A DNA stretch of 64,000 nucleotides from Cololabis saira (GCF_033807715.1 NC_084607.1:15610941-15674940); one strand, 5' to 3'. Counted from the first letter of the stretch, positions 33,037 through 62,880 are shown. Translations and numbers: made by a program. The notes: a model not told the origin generated them from the letters alone.

Positions 33037-36000
33037 ATGACCGAGGGTGACAACAAAAGCGCAAATGTGCTTGTAAGTGTGACTGGGGTTGTTGTTTTGT
33101 GTTAGATGGGCACCGGGATGGTGATATCTGGGTTCATTTGCTATGTTAGCCTGAGCTGCTGGTGCTAATGCGGTCACGCAGACAACACTGTTTGTAGAAT
33201 TGTCTAATTAATTTGAATTGTTACGCCAATATTTTGGAGAAATTTTAACCAAGAAATGGGTTCAAATCCCTGTTGCTACAAATGCGCCGTGGCAGGTTTG
33301 TGGCAGATTAAAGCTCACGGTAGCGGGCTGGTTAGCCACCTAGCCCGCAGCCAGCTAGCTCTGACAGATCTGTGACAGATTTGTGATTATTTCTGTTTTT
33401 TTACATGGAACATGCACTGGTACACTTTGACAACATCCGATTAGAGGGAGAAGACGTGTAGCCACGATTTACCATTAACATACGTCTGAAGTGTATAAAT
33501 GTGTGTAGCCTGTATTTTTATGTATACGTGTGTGTGTATATATATATATATATATTATATATATAGTATGTGTGTATATATTTATTTTATTTATTTATTT
33601 TTAATGTATTTAAAACATTTGTGTGTGTACTCACACACCAAGTTCTTCGGAAATGAAGAGGGAGAGATCACCAGGGGCAGATACTTCAGTGATCCATGAT
33701 TAAACTCACTGGGGGAACTTGTTCTGCTTATCGCCACAGGCACACACACCCTTGGATTTACAGCAACTTTAGGCGGAAAGAGAGGGTTGCTCCATGAGTC
33801 TTAATAAATAAAAACGTACATTGTTCTTTTGCATACACACCCGCAACTGTAGAAATGCAATTAAAAAAGGGAAGGAAGGAAAAAAATTCAGAGAAACTGT
33901 CAATTTTAAATGGGGAATTTGGTCATAAAGTAAAAATGTCTATTTGTAGGCAAACTATGCAACTTCTTGTTCTAGGCTTGTGGATTAACTAGATGTATTG
34001 ACACCATAGGAGGAAGTTTTTTATATATAAAATAAAAATTATTGCTTAATAAATGCTAGACTTGATTCGATAGACTTTGTTCTAATTCAAAGATGAGACT
34101 TATCAGAAGTGCATTTGTTGTTTCAATAAGGTGTTGAATTTTTGTCTTCAGGCTCAGGAAACAGCCCAGCTGGAAGAGCAGCTGCAGGGCTGGGGAGAGG
34201 TCATCCTGGCTGGGGATCGCATCCTGCGCTGGGAGAAGCCCTGGTTCCCTGGAACTGTGATAGGCGCTACCACTTTGGTCTTCCTGTGAGTGCTTCACTG
34301 TTTTCAGCATTGACAGGGCTCTTGTGGAAATCAGTTTGCTGCTATTTTTTGCAAAAAATATTTTTTTAATTTTTCAGCAAGAAAACAAAAATGTAGAATA
34401 AATGTACTTCATGTTGTGCTTTGAATAAAGGGCAATTCAGTTATCTGGTTTGATTTTACATCTTGAGTTTATGCTTGGGCCTGTCAATTTATACCAGTTC
34501 AGGTTATTAGTGAGCACTGTTTGGGTGTTTTTACCCCTTCACACAATACATTTATTTTTTTGGGTATTTTTCTTTTAGGATGGTTTACTACTTGGATCCA
34601 TCTGTGCTGACTGGACTCTCCTGCTCTGTCATGCTGCTCTGCCTGGCAGACTACCTGGTGCCCACCCTCGCACCCAGAGTGTTTGGCTCCAATAAGTGGT
34701 GAGAGCTTGAATGAGAAACAAATGCATCATACATTAACACTTACTTTCTGTATGTAATTTGTCTTGGTGTTCAAGCAAATGGTGTTAATTTGTCTTGCCG
34801 TTCTGTATCGATGTGAAGGCTTAGTACACCTGATGGGGAAAATGCCTGTCTTAGTCTAGGTTGTTCTTTGTATGTTTTTAATGAGGGTATCATGTTTTGA
34901 ATTTATGAGCAACCACTTTACTCAAACTTTTTTTTCCTCTGTTTTGGACCACACTAAGAGAAGAACATTATAAGTTACTGTACTGATCCTTGCATTGATT
35001 TCAGCCAGTTTGATTCTGATTGTAATATGTGCAGCGCGTGGTTTCTGAAACAGCCTTTGCTGTTGCAAATCTGCAGGCTATTCCTTGAATAGTGTCCTCC
35101 TGGCCCCCTCAGAGCAGGCTGTTGTGGTGTTTTTTTTTGTGTATGGGGTTTGATGACAACACCAGGTCCCTTGTGTGTCTTCCCCATAGTTTTCTTGTTT
35201 TTTTTTTATATATAAATTAACATTAAACTGCAAATTTGCACATATCACTTGAATGAGTATTTATGTATTTTTAAAAACTACTTGCAGTGGCTCAAGGTGA
35301 TTACGAAATGGGACTGTTTTGTTCACAATCTGCAGCCCTCCTGTAAATCAAACGAGTGCTGAGAGAAGGATGAGCGATTATCCGCTTTTTTTTGTCTATC
35401 TGCAGCCAAGCATGGACTAATGAGGTGTCGCCAACTAATTTGTTACAGATCTAATTTGTTCCTTGGCCTGCCTTGTGCCCAAGCTTTTTTGTATTAGTCA
35501 GGCGTTTGGTTTTTTTTTTTTTGTCTCGTAAAGATGTCTTTCTGCCATATTTAATGTTACCTGGAACAAATCCTATAATGTCTTATAGACACTTGACACA
35601 GTACTGCATAGTGAAAAGCAGTTCAACTGGTCCGAGCCAGACCCCAGGACAGGATAGAGTAACAGACTGTTGGCACAGTATTCTGGACATCCATCCTCCA
35701 GCAGGCATCTTTAGCTTCTTGATATATATAACCCTGCATCAGCATAGTATGACTTGCACTGCTGCACATTCCTCATGCGGCAGCAGACGTGCTGTGCTGC
35801 TTCACCAAGGAGCGGCATTAGGTGTCTCTTTGAATAGTAGTGCAGAGGTTTCTTTATTCACCCTCCCCAATTTTTAAACATACCGTAATTAAGGGGAACA
35901 GAGTGTGAGTTGGTGTGATGGGTACCTACCTGGGTTTTAAAGTGTTTTGGTAGTTGAAGCTCTGGGTTGCAGATTTGTTGCATGAGAGAATTTGTCTAAT

Positions 36001-38389
36001 GCACGTTGAGATTACGTTGAAGCTGCGACAGCAGTTAGCGGGTGTATTTGAAGGTTAGTTAAATGACATTTGAGGCTGGTCATGTCCCAACTCAGCTCTC
36101 TTAATATAAGAGGAGTGATTTTAAGCAGAAAAGGAAGACTACTTTGGCCCCCTCTTACCTCATCTGGTTGAGCCCTCATCTCGTCCTTCCCTTATGGTGT
36201 CTGTGTCATGGACAAACGGTATTTTATTGAGGAAAAGGGCAAATTCTTTGATTTCATCTCTAAGATAGAAAGATAATTGGTGAAACTAAAGCCTTCATTT
36301 ATGACATAGAGCCCAGCAGTGGTAACTGTGGTTATCTAAAGAATTGAATTTTCTGCAAGCTACATAGTTAATTTCATTAAACACCCCCTTATCTGTTTGT
36401 GCACAGGACTACTGAGCAGCAGCAGCGTTTCCATGAGATCTGTGGTAACTTGGTGAAGACTCAGCGTCGCATTGTTGGCTGGTGGAAGCGTCTCTGTACA
36501 CTGAAGGAGGAGAAGCCCAAAATGGTATCTTTTTAAAATGTGACCTCCAATCCCAACCATGACACAAAAATGAGTTTAATCATCTGTACTCCTCAACCTG
36601 AGAGCAATCTGGTTTCCTGCAGGAGCGTTTTTTTTTTTCTTTTCTTCTTCTCTTCTTGTTGGTTTATAACAATGGAGTGCTTTCTCTGTGCATGGAATAA
36701 AAAAACATCAGCTGACTTGGCTTAGCTGTAGCAATTAGAGCTCAAACTGGGTTACAGACTGATAACTGGGTTTTTCACAGCTCACTTTGTTGGTCATGCA
36801 CTTCTGCAGGTCACATTTGCTTCATTTAGTCTCCACTTTGAAAGTGAGACTTACTAAAAATAACTTCTTTTTTTTCTTTTTTTTTTCGTAGCACATGTCA
36901 GGAGGATTTCTTTTATTTTTTTTATATTGAACTCATTAAATGATTTTTCAGTTTGTGCCTGTCTGTAACATGACCTCCCTGTTCTCTGCAGTACTTTGCC
37001 TCTGTGATCAGCAGCCTTCTGGCAGTGGCCTGGATTGGACAGCAGGTGCATAACCTGTTCCTCACCTACTTAATTGGTGAGTACTTTCTCACAAATTCCT
37101 TTCAATAGTCAGTGAGTTGAATAATGCTTGCTGTTGAACTAGAGATGCACTGATCAGGATTGTGAGGGCCGATCACCGATCTCGAAAACCGGTATCTGCC
37201 GATCCCGATTTTGCCGATCACAGCGAGAAATCCATAAATTAGTCAATATTGTTGTCTCATGTACATGGCACTGAAATTGTATTAGGTATAAAAATTAGGA
37301 GATGAGAAAGTATCATGAATTGACTGTTTTATTGCAATGAGCAACATTTCACACTCTAGAGGCTCTTAGAGACGATTTAGACTCGAGAGCTCCAAATGTC
37401 ACTCGTGAAGCCGTCTGACACGACTGTCATCCTGCATAAGGCCTTGGACCGTATATAGTTTGACAGGATTTCATCAGTGAAATATTTATGACGCGGCAGC
37501 GCGAACCGCGGCAGCAAGCTGCAAACGACACGTTTAAACCCGACGACAACAGAAAGCGGCTGATGAGCAAAGCATATGAATTCATTACCTTTATGATATA
37601 GTTCTTTATTTTTCTTGCTGTCGTTTATAGGTCTCTGTTGCGTTCAGGTGAGTTAGCGCGTGGCTGCACCTCCTGTTCTTTCTCTGCCTTAGCTGCAGCC
37701 AACTTTGGAAACTCAATATATTCCTTTGTGTGAAACACTTTCAAATGTCTTATCAGCTTTGTTGTGTTGAAATTCTTTTGTAACATTCCTCCTCGGGTTA
37801 TCTTTCTTTGCACATACTTTGCAAACTGCAAATTTGTTGTCCTTTTCAGACAAGGTAAAACTCCCATACCGGCGAAGCCGACGCCCCCTTGGGACAGCTC
37901 TGTATGAGATGCGGCAATGCAGCGCGGGCAGCGTTTGCTGTTGTAAACGTCATCAGATCGGCCCGCTCTGAACTATTGTTTTCCGATCTCCGATCAAAAC
38001 CGATAGGGGCATTATCGGCCAGAGGCCGATCAATCAGTGCATCTCTATGTCGAACATCCTGCTTTGGTGCAAGGCATATATTGCGCAAGCCTAAGGCAGT
38101 GTCAGATGACTCGGTCACTGCTGTATTTTGCAAGTATTTTAGTGATGAGTCATTTCAGAGTTGACTTGAGTAGACATGTGTAAGATTCAAATTTAAATGG
38201 TTGCATGACTGGACTGAAATATTGAAGTTGACACTTTGACTTTTTATTTATTTTGGTTGTTTGTCTGTAGTGAGCTTCCTGCTGATGTTGCCTGGCCTGA
38301 ACCAACACGGCATCATCACAAAGTACGTCTCCATGGCTAAGAGAGAGATCAACAAATTGCTCAAGCAGAAGGAGAAGAAGAACGAGTAG
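33037..38389 (+). CDS. arl6ip1: ARL6IP1, ADP-ribosylation factor-like 6-interacting protein 1
   Basis: Reticulon-homology-like ER membrane protein that shapes ER tubules and binds ARL6. Coding exons: 33037-33072, 34152-34285, 34579-34698, 36407-36524, 36992-37076, 38271-38389. All introns are GT-AG and the phases join to 203 codons, the same length as the mammalian protein. It starts MTEGDNKSANVL. The family-defining stretches LEEQLQGWGEV, YYLDPSV, CLADYLVPTLAPRVFGSNKW, TEQQQRFHEIC and LLMLPGLNQHGIITKYVSMA are present. Two hydrophobic hairpins (residues ~43-85 and ~136-175) would insert in the ER membrane. The lysine-rich C-terminus ends KQKEKKNE. The first exon encodes only 12 residues. Intron 5 carries a hAT element. 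Confidence 0.97.
33495..33570. repeat. (GT)n/(TA)n in arl6ip1 intron 1
   Basis: A short GTGTGTGTATATATATA-type compound microsatellite; the nearby reading frame is an artefact. Confidence 0.85.
37140..38047 (-). mobile_element. hAT element with a BED-finger remnant, in arl6ip1 intron 5
   Basis: The ends are TAGAGATGCACTGATC and GATCAATCAGTGCATCTCTA (the inner parts differ by a small insertion). The flanking 8-mers TGTTGAAC and TGTCGAAC agree at 7 of 8 positions. On the minus strand two frames give SPVWEFYLV, NLQFAKYVQRKITRGG and NTTKLIRHLKVFHTKEY. These are a degraded N-terminal BED zinc finger of a hAT transposase; one of the finger cysteines is no longer visible. The catalytic domain is missing, so this is an internal-deletion derivative. 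Confidence 0.88.
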
Positions 38390-39122
38390 ATGGAAGTCTG
38401 AACCCAGATGGGGAATCTCTGTGAAATCCCTGAAATGGAAGGTGGAACAAAGTTGTCTGAAGAAAAGAGAGGAGATGAGCAGAAACTGCAGAGCCTTGTG
38501 CTTTCTCTCTGAGCAAAATGCACTTTTGTTTTTTCGCACATTGAATAAGTTTTATTTCTTCACACCTCCCACCTTGTGTTATTTTCAACCTCAACACCCC
38601 CTTTCCTTTATAGTATTTGCTGCATATGCAGTCACCAAATTAAGTTTATCAACAGTGTACACAGCTATAGTCCCTTTTTGTTTTATAGATTAGATGTACC
38701 CTTTTTTTTTTCTCTTTTTGTGTGAGGGGGAGGGTTGTTAATACTTTTTAAGCCATTCCCCCTTAGTGACTACTGAGCAGCTTTTGGAGCATTACTGCAT
38801 CATTTTTAACATCTTCCTCATCTATATTAACCTCTGCTTTAGTTGTATTTGAACTCAGTGCTTCAAATGAAACTGGATTTAAATCTGAACGCATCAGGAG
38901 TCTCCATCTAAAGATGGCCCTACTGCTGTACTGCTGCTAGCTGGACCCTGTTGGTGCTTTTAACCCCCACTGTGGTGTGGGGCCCTCTGTGCATTTAGGC
39001 CTTTCCTTCTGTGTCTTTGTCATTTTGTTCTCGTCATTGTGTTCTTACCTTCTCAGACTTTTATTTCTGGTCTTTTTAAGCCATTTCATTATTTGTCTTT
39101 TACTGGAAATCTCAAATGATTA

Positions 39123-39128
39123 AATAAA
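39123..39128 (+). terminator. arl6ip1 polyadenylation signal
   Basis: AATAAA followed by a GT/T-rich stretch (TTTTGTGTTTTC at 39144) lies about 730 bases after the stop codon. It gives a 3' UTR of usual size. No gene lies between. Confidence 0.7.
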
Positions 39129-39274
39129 GTTTGATTCAAATCGATTTTGTGTTTTCACTGTCATCACAGTATTGGTAATTCTCAAAGGTTTGAGTCAAGG
39201 CTTGGTTCAAACTTTTGAGAACTTGGAATGGTTCTTCAGAACCTTTTGTGATATATAATCTACATCATTATTTC

Positions 39275-40170
39275 CAGTGGTGGACAGTAACGGAGTAAAT
39301 TTACTTGAGTACTGTACTTAAGTACATATCCAGAGGATTTGTACTTGAGTATTAGATTTCTTTGGTACTTATTACTCTTACTTGAATACATTTCCAAGAC
39401 AAATATTTTTACTTTTACTCGAGTAAATTTCTAGGAAGGCTGAAAAGTACTCGTTACTTTCAGGTCTGCTCTTTTTTCTTCTTCCCTAAAATCCTATTGG
39501 ACACAAGCTGTTTTTGTCAAAGGAGGAGACCTATCACAGTGCACGCTCTCCACTGGGATGTACGTAAAGTGGAAATACGTCAAGCCTCCTCAAAACGATA
39601 CCGCCAAAGTAGCCTGCGTTTGCAAAGACAGAGCCGCAACAATGGCTACGCCTGCGTCAGGAGAAGAAAGACAATCCGCTGAGTCGTCTGAGTCTGATAA
39701 TGAGCCGGACTCGGAGCAGGGACTTTCACAAAATCCTTGGCCGTATCTTAACTCAATGTTTGAGTTCGACCGAGTAAAAAACGAGAGCACAGACAAACCA
39801 CAGACATTTATTTTCAAATGTTTATTGTGTTTGCCGAAGCAGAACTACCTCTCTGCTTTCAACAACTCAACAGCTGGTTTAAAAGAGTTAATTCTCAGAA
39901 ACAAGAGAGAAAGATCCTTAAATTAATTTATAAAAAATATAGTAATTTACTGATGTGGAAAATAAGAAATTTACTCTTACTTTTACTTAAAGTAAATTTT
40001 AAAAGCATTTACTTTTGGATACTTAAGTACCTTTTAAAAGCAAGTACTTTTCTACTCTTACTCAAGTAATATTTTGACTGAGCTACTTTTACTTGTAACG
40101 GAGTAAATTTTGACCAGTAGTATTTGTACTCTTACTCAAGTACTGGGGTCGAGTACTCTGTCCACCTCTG
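39275..40170 (+). mobile_element. hAT element with N-terminal zinc-finger coding remnant
   Basis: It starts CAGTGGTGGACAGTAACGGA and ends GTACTCTGTCCACCTCTG. It is flanked by a perfect 8-bp duplication ATTATTTC (39267-39274, 40171-40178). The frame at 39558-39926 reads WPYLNSMFEFDRVKNESTDK, FKCLLCLPKQNYLSAFNNST and AGLKELI. This is the BED-like zinc-finger N-terminus common in fish hAT transposases. The catalytic domain is deleted. It lies just beyond the arl6ip1 3' end. Confidence 0.9.
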
Positions 40171-40479
40171 ATTATTTCTCTTGTATTCCTAAATTCTTTT
40201 ACACTCAATGGAGATTATTTCTGTACAAAACTAAGTTTTGACTGCCTAGAACATGTTAATTCTCACTAAACATGCAATAAGTGCACAAGTCAAAAAGAGA
40301 ACTTGGAATATGTCATTTTAAGTGAACTTAGGGTGTATATAAAGTAGTTTCTAATTCTAGTTATCTTCTATTTCATGTCAATCTTGTGTTCAAATGTGGT
40401 GTGGTTATCTTGGTCAGAGAGCCTGATTTATATCAGGCATGCAGACTGGATCTTTTGCAGAATTTGAGTATCTCAACAC

Positions 40480-40777
40480 ATAATGAAGCATTAATAAACC
40501 ACAAAGGTGTCCTATGCGGGTCAAATTTAAAAGTTTAAATTGACCGATACAGGACATGTCCTTTACATCGGTATCAAGAATAACTTACAATAAATACATA
40601 GGACTAAAATTTACATTCAAAACATAAAATCACACGCAGATTAATTGATTCCATTTTGCATCACCTATCAGCTCTAAAATCATACAAAAAGTCTTTGTTT
40701 GACCAGAACCTATCCAGTCTGTTCTTGAAAGAGTTCACAGACTGGGCCTGCACGACTTCCTCTGGAAGTTCATTCCA
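40480..40777 (-). mobile_element. LINE C-terminus and 3' UTR
   Basis: The minus strand from 40777 to a stop at 40661 reads WNELPEEVVQAQSVNSFKN then RLDRFWSNKDFLYDFRADR. This is the closing segment of a Rex/Jockey-type non-LTR reverse transcriptase. Sequence down to about 40480 is the likely 3' UTR. It is a truncated copy. Confidence 0.8.
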
Positions 40778-40859
40778 TTCAAAGGTTTATCCTGTGACAA
40801 CCCCTTCAAAAGGTGTTAATGAAATTCAGTTAACAGATGAGTTAAATATATTGGGGTGA

Positions 40860-41400
40860 CTGCATGATGAAATAAAGATGAACAATTTATGTATTTGTGC
40901 TTGAGTGGAACTGCATAGCCGAATGAGCCTCCAGACACAAAATCCTAATAACTGTTTATTAAAGAAATACACTATTCTTAAAGTGTGTAAACTGCAGTCA
41001 AAATACTACAGGGATGTAGGGCAGTTTTGTGTGGTCTCAGGCTTTTGTATGTGTATATACATGCGCAAATGTTTTACTTTCTACAAATCTATTTCCAAAG
41101 GATTTATTCTTGATGGTATTACACTATGCGCTGTGAAATATTCTGGTCGTAAAAATAGCAATACAATGAATGGAAAATGATGCTTCATATTGACTGGTCC
41201 CAGTTTAATTATTTTTTTTTTTAACTTTATTTTTAAGAAATTTTACAATATATATGGAAAAAAGGGGAACAAAATAGAAAAGGACATTAACAAACGGCAC
41301 AGATGGGAAAATAAAAAGCACTGGGGGAAAGTGGATCAATATAATGTGTACATTTTAAGAGATAGTTTAATTATTTTTTGTCACCATAAACCACTGTAAA
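40860..41400. other. Intergenic, no feature recognised
   Basis: AT-rich sequence; the short frames at 40905-41180 and 41190-41399 match nothing known and lack splice or start context. Confidence 0.5.
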
Positions 41401-41432
41401 TATAAACAGAAATAAAGTTTACCACCGTGCAG

Positions 41433-41467
41433 TGACGTCAGGGACGTCAGCACGCCCCCTGGCGGCC
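41433..41467 (+). promoter_or_regulatory. fus promoter: CRE, CRE half-site and CTCF-like motif
   Basis: A perfect TGACGTCA (41433-41440) is followed by GACGTCAG (41443-41450) and then CGCCCCCTGGCGGCC (41453-41467). The last is close to the vertebrate CTCF core in reverse orientation (GCGCCCCCTGGTGG). The fus ATG is at 41644, so this sits at or just upstream of the transcription start. Binding is inferred from motif only. Confidence 0.6.
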
Positions 41468-41643
41468 TATGAAGTAACTACAGCGGAGGCAGTAAAGCTG
41501 GTCCACGGCTGCTCTTGGTCTGACGATTTATACATTTATACAGTTTATTTGCCTATCAACCCTCCTGGCACATACCGGTCCATGATACCAGCAGGCTGAC
41601 TGATATATTTCTACGTTGAAGACTTTTGTTTTTCTTCACATAA

Positions 41644-59187
<17,544 letters not shown>

Positions 59188-61136
59188 ACCGTCACCGTCA
59201 CCCCTCCCGCCTCAGCACAAACACACCCTTTTCACCTTTTATACATTTTCTTTCTCTTGATTCTGTGTGTAGAAAAATGTGACGTTGTGTTTGTTGTTGG
59301 ATGTCAGAATCACCTGTTCCCGCTTGGCAGAGCTTTTAGACAAACAAACGAAAAAAGTTCAGCTTGTCCCACTTAACAACACAAAATTATTTTGACTATC
59401 AGTCCATTTGATTATGGTGTTTTACTCAAAGTTAAACACTGCATTAGTTGGAAATACATTAATTACCTTTGAATATTGTAAAATGGTCAATACGTCAACC
59501 TTTATAATATTTTGTAGAAAGAAAAATTCAATATGATGTGTATTCATCTGTAATTTAACACGCAGGCGAAACGTGCAAAGGAGTAAAAAATAAAAACAAG
59601 TGAAGGAGGTTTTATGTTTGGCAGCTGTGGTTTGGACGTGAAAACAAGGATGAGCAGGAAATCAGGGCTATGTTACTGTCTCTGAAGTCACACTGTTTAT
59701 GAGTTTTTCAGTCTTTTTCACCCTGAAGTTCAGTCAATCATGAATTTAAAAACACCATCAAGCTGCTCTCACTGTTATTGTGTCACTCCCATTGTTGCCG
59801 TGGTGCTGGATACCAGCAGAGATAAACAAGAATAATCTGGATGATTCATTCTGACCAGAGCTGTTCCTTCAAGTAAAATCTCACCGTCAAAAACAGTCAA
59901 AAACAAAGAGACATGATGGGAAGCGTTTGTATTTAGCCTCCTACAGGAGCCTGAGGGATTTTGCATCAAATATTTGAGTGCAACTTTGTGCTGCTTTAAG
60001 GTAACAATAATTAGTCCTCAAGTTACCCCTTCTGTGTTATTTAACAGTATTATATGTCAGAGAAACTGGATTTTAAATGTCATTCAAGCCAAGCTGAATA
60101 TTTGGTTCTCTAGATAATTGTTAAATTTATGTCATTGTTCTTCAGAATTTAATGTGAATCTAATATTTCATCGGTTACTGAATTAGGCCTTGGGCGTATA
60201 TGGACCTATTATTTATATGGGTATTTTTTCAAACGAGATATAAAATGAGAGACAGTTTTCATCTGTATAATCTGACCCAGTTGTAAATCTGTGTCTTTTT
60301 TTCTCCTCGTCGTATTTGTCAGCAACAAAGTGAGCCGCAGACCGGCCTGCAGCTTCTCATTGTTGCCAATGGAAAGACACTTTTTTTTCTTCGTTTGTTT
60401 TTTTTTTTTCAGCTTTTTTTCCTACAAAGCAAGAAATGTAAAGTGAAATGATGTGTTTGACAAAATGCGGCTAAATTCCCACACATGTGCTAATACTCTG
60501 TCTTCCTCCTCTACGTCCGTCTTCCCTGCAGCAGCCTGTGAGCTGCAAACGTCAAGCAACATTCTCAGTCATTTAAAAGCAAATCGTTAAATTACTTATC
60601 AGTCAACATCAGGAGGGGAAAAAATCCCAACACAATAGAATTCTTTCAGACAGAGAAAAGCTAATTAATATTATAATATATATATTGAAAATAGAATATA
60701 TATTAGCATTTTTTCTTAAAATACGGACTCATAGTCTTTTTCTTGTCGTGTCGGCAGCCTTTTAATTAACCACTTAGTAATAAATCATCAGAAAATAAGT
60801 CAAAATGGGTCATCAAACTTTCTCAAATCCCTAAAATATCATCTGTCAAGCGTTTTTGTCATCAGCAACGATGATGTACTTTTAAATGAAAGATAATGGA
60901 ACTTGTTGCATTTCCTTTTTTTTCCTCAAGGGAAAATAATCTTTTGAACATCTGCTCAGTTTTGTGAATTGAAACGGTTTATTCTCACTTGAATATATTC
61001 TGCTTTTAGCTCTGTTTTGATGTCAGCTGATTTCTGAGAGTAATATTTGAGTTTTTTCACCGTTGTAATGTTTTATTGGAACAGAGAGGATGCTGTTTAA
61101 AATATTTTTAGCCTTTTATGCTTGGATTGAAATAAA
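59188..61136 (+). other. fus: fus 3' UTR (approximate)
   Basis: No coding sequence follows the stop. Candidate AATAAA signals lie at 59589-59594 and 61131-61136. The stretch between them is non-repetitive, AT-rich and looks like a long vertebrate 3' UTR. Which signal is used cannot be decided from sequence. Confidence 0.5.
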
Positions 61137-61870
61137 AGATGTTGGGGGAAAAAAAATCTCCCAATGTTCAAGATGAGCTGCATGAGGGTCAATTTCTTCT
61201 CCTAACTTTGACCACCTGTCGAGAACGTGTCGCACTCCAGCCTCCTCCACCTTTTCCATCATATGATTTAAAACAAAGCCAGCTGGTTGAATGAAGTCAA
61301 ATGTATTTAGTAAATGAAGTTTGCCGTATGCAGCTGTATTTAAGATGATTTTGTTGACAGACAACTGATGGTGTTATTCATTCCTCATGAGGTGTTTTTG
61401 TATTGTGCCGGTGCTGGATTTTAAATGAACGTGTTGACAAAATCATCAGTGCACGTGTGGTTTTTACTGAAAAGTTTATGTGTCGTGCAGCTCAGACGCC
61501 AGAACCCTGACACAGTTGAGAACATGTTCCTCGTCATTTCAGCGGGATCTTTTTTTAATTTAAACTCCACTCCTGTTCCAACTAGCACAGACCTTACGGT
61601 TCATACAGGTGAGAGATATTACGGTTTAATAGGACTTTGTCTCTATATGAAACTAAAGGAGACAATAGAGACAGATGTTTTTGGCCGCTACATAAACATT
61701 CCTACTATCAAGGTTCCACCTCAAACAGGAACTGCTGCACAGTGACAAAATTTAGAACCTAAATGTACCTTTTTCTTGTAGCACTTTGAGATTCACCGAA
61801 TGGAAAGTGCATTATAAATTAAATTCATTATTATTATTATTATTATTATTAATAATTATTATTATTAGAA
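61137..61870. mobile_element. Region ending in a retroposon tail
   Basis: No gene is recognised from 61137 to about 61750. At 61782-61868, GCACTTTGAGATTCACCGAA, GCATTATAAATTAAATTCAT and (TTA)n form a typical fish SINE/LINE end. Confidence 0.5.
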
Positions 61871-62012
61871 AACATTTTTACAATAGTGGAACATCAAATT
61901 ATTGACATTACAGCAAATACAGACAATAAGGTTTTTAAGTCTGATTACATTTAAGATTATATAATTTATGTTAGATTTACTACCTACGTAGAAGGCAAAT
62001 GGGTGGAGGAAA

Positions 62013-62087
62013 TTCGATTTATAGATAGATAGATAGATAGATCGATATTCCTTTATTAGTTCCACAGCGGGGAAATTCGCAAAAGAG
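62013..62087 (-). mobile_element. LINE-type tail attached to the tRNA gene
   Basis: Reading on the minus strand, the tRNA is followed by GCTCTTTTGCGAATTTCCCC, then GCTGTGGAACTAATAAAGGA, then ATATCGATCTATCTATCTAT. The AATAAAGnnTATC plus (TATC)n ending matches the L2/Rex tails such as the one at 13461. Together with the tRNA this resembles a very short SINE (tRNA head plus LINE tail). Confidence 0.6.
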
Positions 62088-62160
62088 CGACCGCGGCAGG
62101 ACTCGAACCTGCAATCTTCTGATTCGAAGTCAGACGCCTTATCCATTAGGCCACGCGGCC
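62088..62160 (-). tRNA. tRNA-Arg (anticodon TCG)
   Basis: 73 nt on the minus strand fold into a complete cloverleaf. The acceptor stem is GGCCGCG/CGCGGTC, the D-arm is GGCCTAATGGATAAGGC and the anticodon stem-loop is TCTGA-CTTCGAA-TCAGA (TCG at loop positions 3-5). The T-arm is GCAGG-TTCGAGT-CCTGC. There is one G-T pair in the acceptor stem. Internal A and B box sequences are intact. A TTTT lies 5 nt downstream as a possible Pol III terminator. No intron and no encoded CCA, as usual in vertebrates. Confidence 0.95.
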
Positions 62161-62880
62161 GGTTGATCTGCAACCACAGGAGGGCGCTCTGATCAAACAC
62201 AATCTTTCCGACAAACTGATTGAAAAGTCTGTCTGTGTACCACTCATTTTGGACAAACACACCTCTTCCTGTGGAGAAGGTGAGTGTGAACTCACTGAAA
62301 AGTAAAGAAGTTAGAGCTGAAGCAGTCCATTCATCACTCAGCCGCTGCCAAAGGGGATATGGAAACACTAATGCAGGTGTCGTACTGTGGATGTGACCTT
62401 TATATTAGACATAAGCTGGGAGGATTATAAACACCTCATGTCACAGAGCCTTTCGAGGCACACAGCTCCCTGGAGTCTGAATGTAAACAACTCCAACAAC
62501 TTGTGATTGATTTAAACTCCTATAATGAACTCTCTCTGAGAGGCGTCTGCACTATTTGTTTCATCTAATTTAGTCTTAAATTGTATGACTGTGTGGTGAC
62601 GGGGGCTGACAGTCATTCTTCCACTGCTTCTAAGCATTTATGAACCTCAACAGATAAACATCTGAACGTCTGAGCAGGAGAGGCCTCACTGTTGCTCATT
62701 GATGTGTCTCCTTGGCCCTCCTGCCAGGAGCAGCACACAGGCTGGTTGAATCTGAAATCAACTTTGAAGTGAACTGAGGCATAAATATGGATGCGAGAGA
62801 AGAATGAAAGACTGGAGGTGAGTGTGACACACTCTAAAAACACAAAGGACTGAGATCTGAGAAGATTTTGCAGACATTAA
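62161..62880. other. No recognised gene
   Basis: On the minus strand, frames upstream of the tRNA (62368-62165) include FTLTFSTGRGVFVQNEWYTD behind an acceptor-like CTTTACTTTTCAG. This could be an exon of an unknown gene but has no partner exon in view. The rest shows nothing. Confidence 0.3.

Noticed and set aside
39558..39926. Zinc-finger host gene
   Set aside because: The frame lies inside a hAT element bounded by inverted repeats and a perfect 8-bp duplication.
61865..62368. 167-codon minus-strand frame read as one gene
   Set aside because: It runs through the tRNA-Arg gene and its LINE tail, so it cannot be a single protein gene; only the upstream part is kept as a weak possibility.
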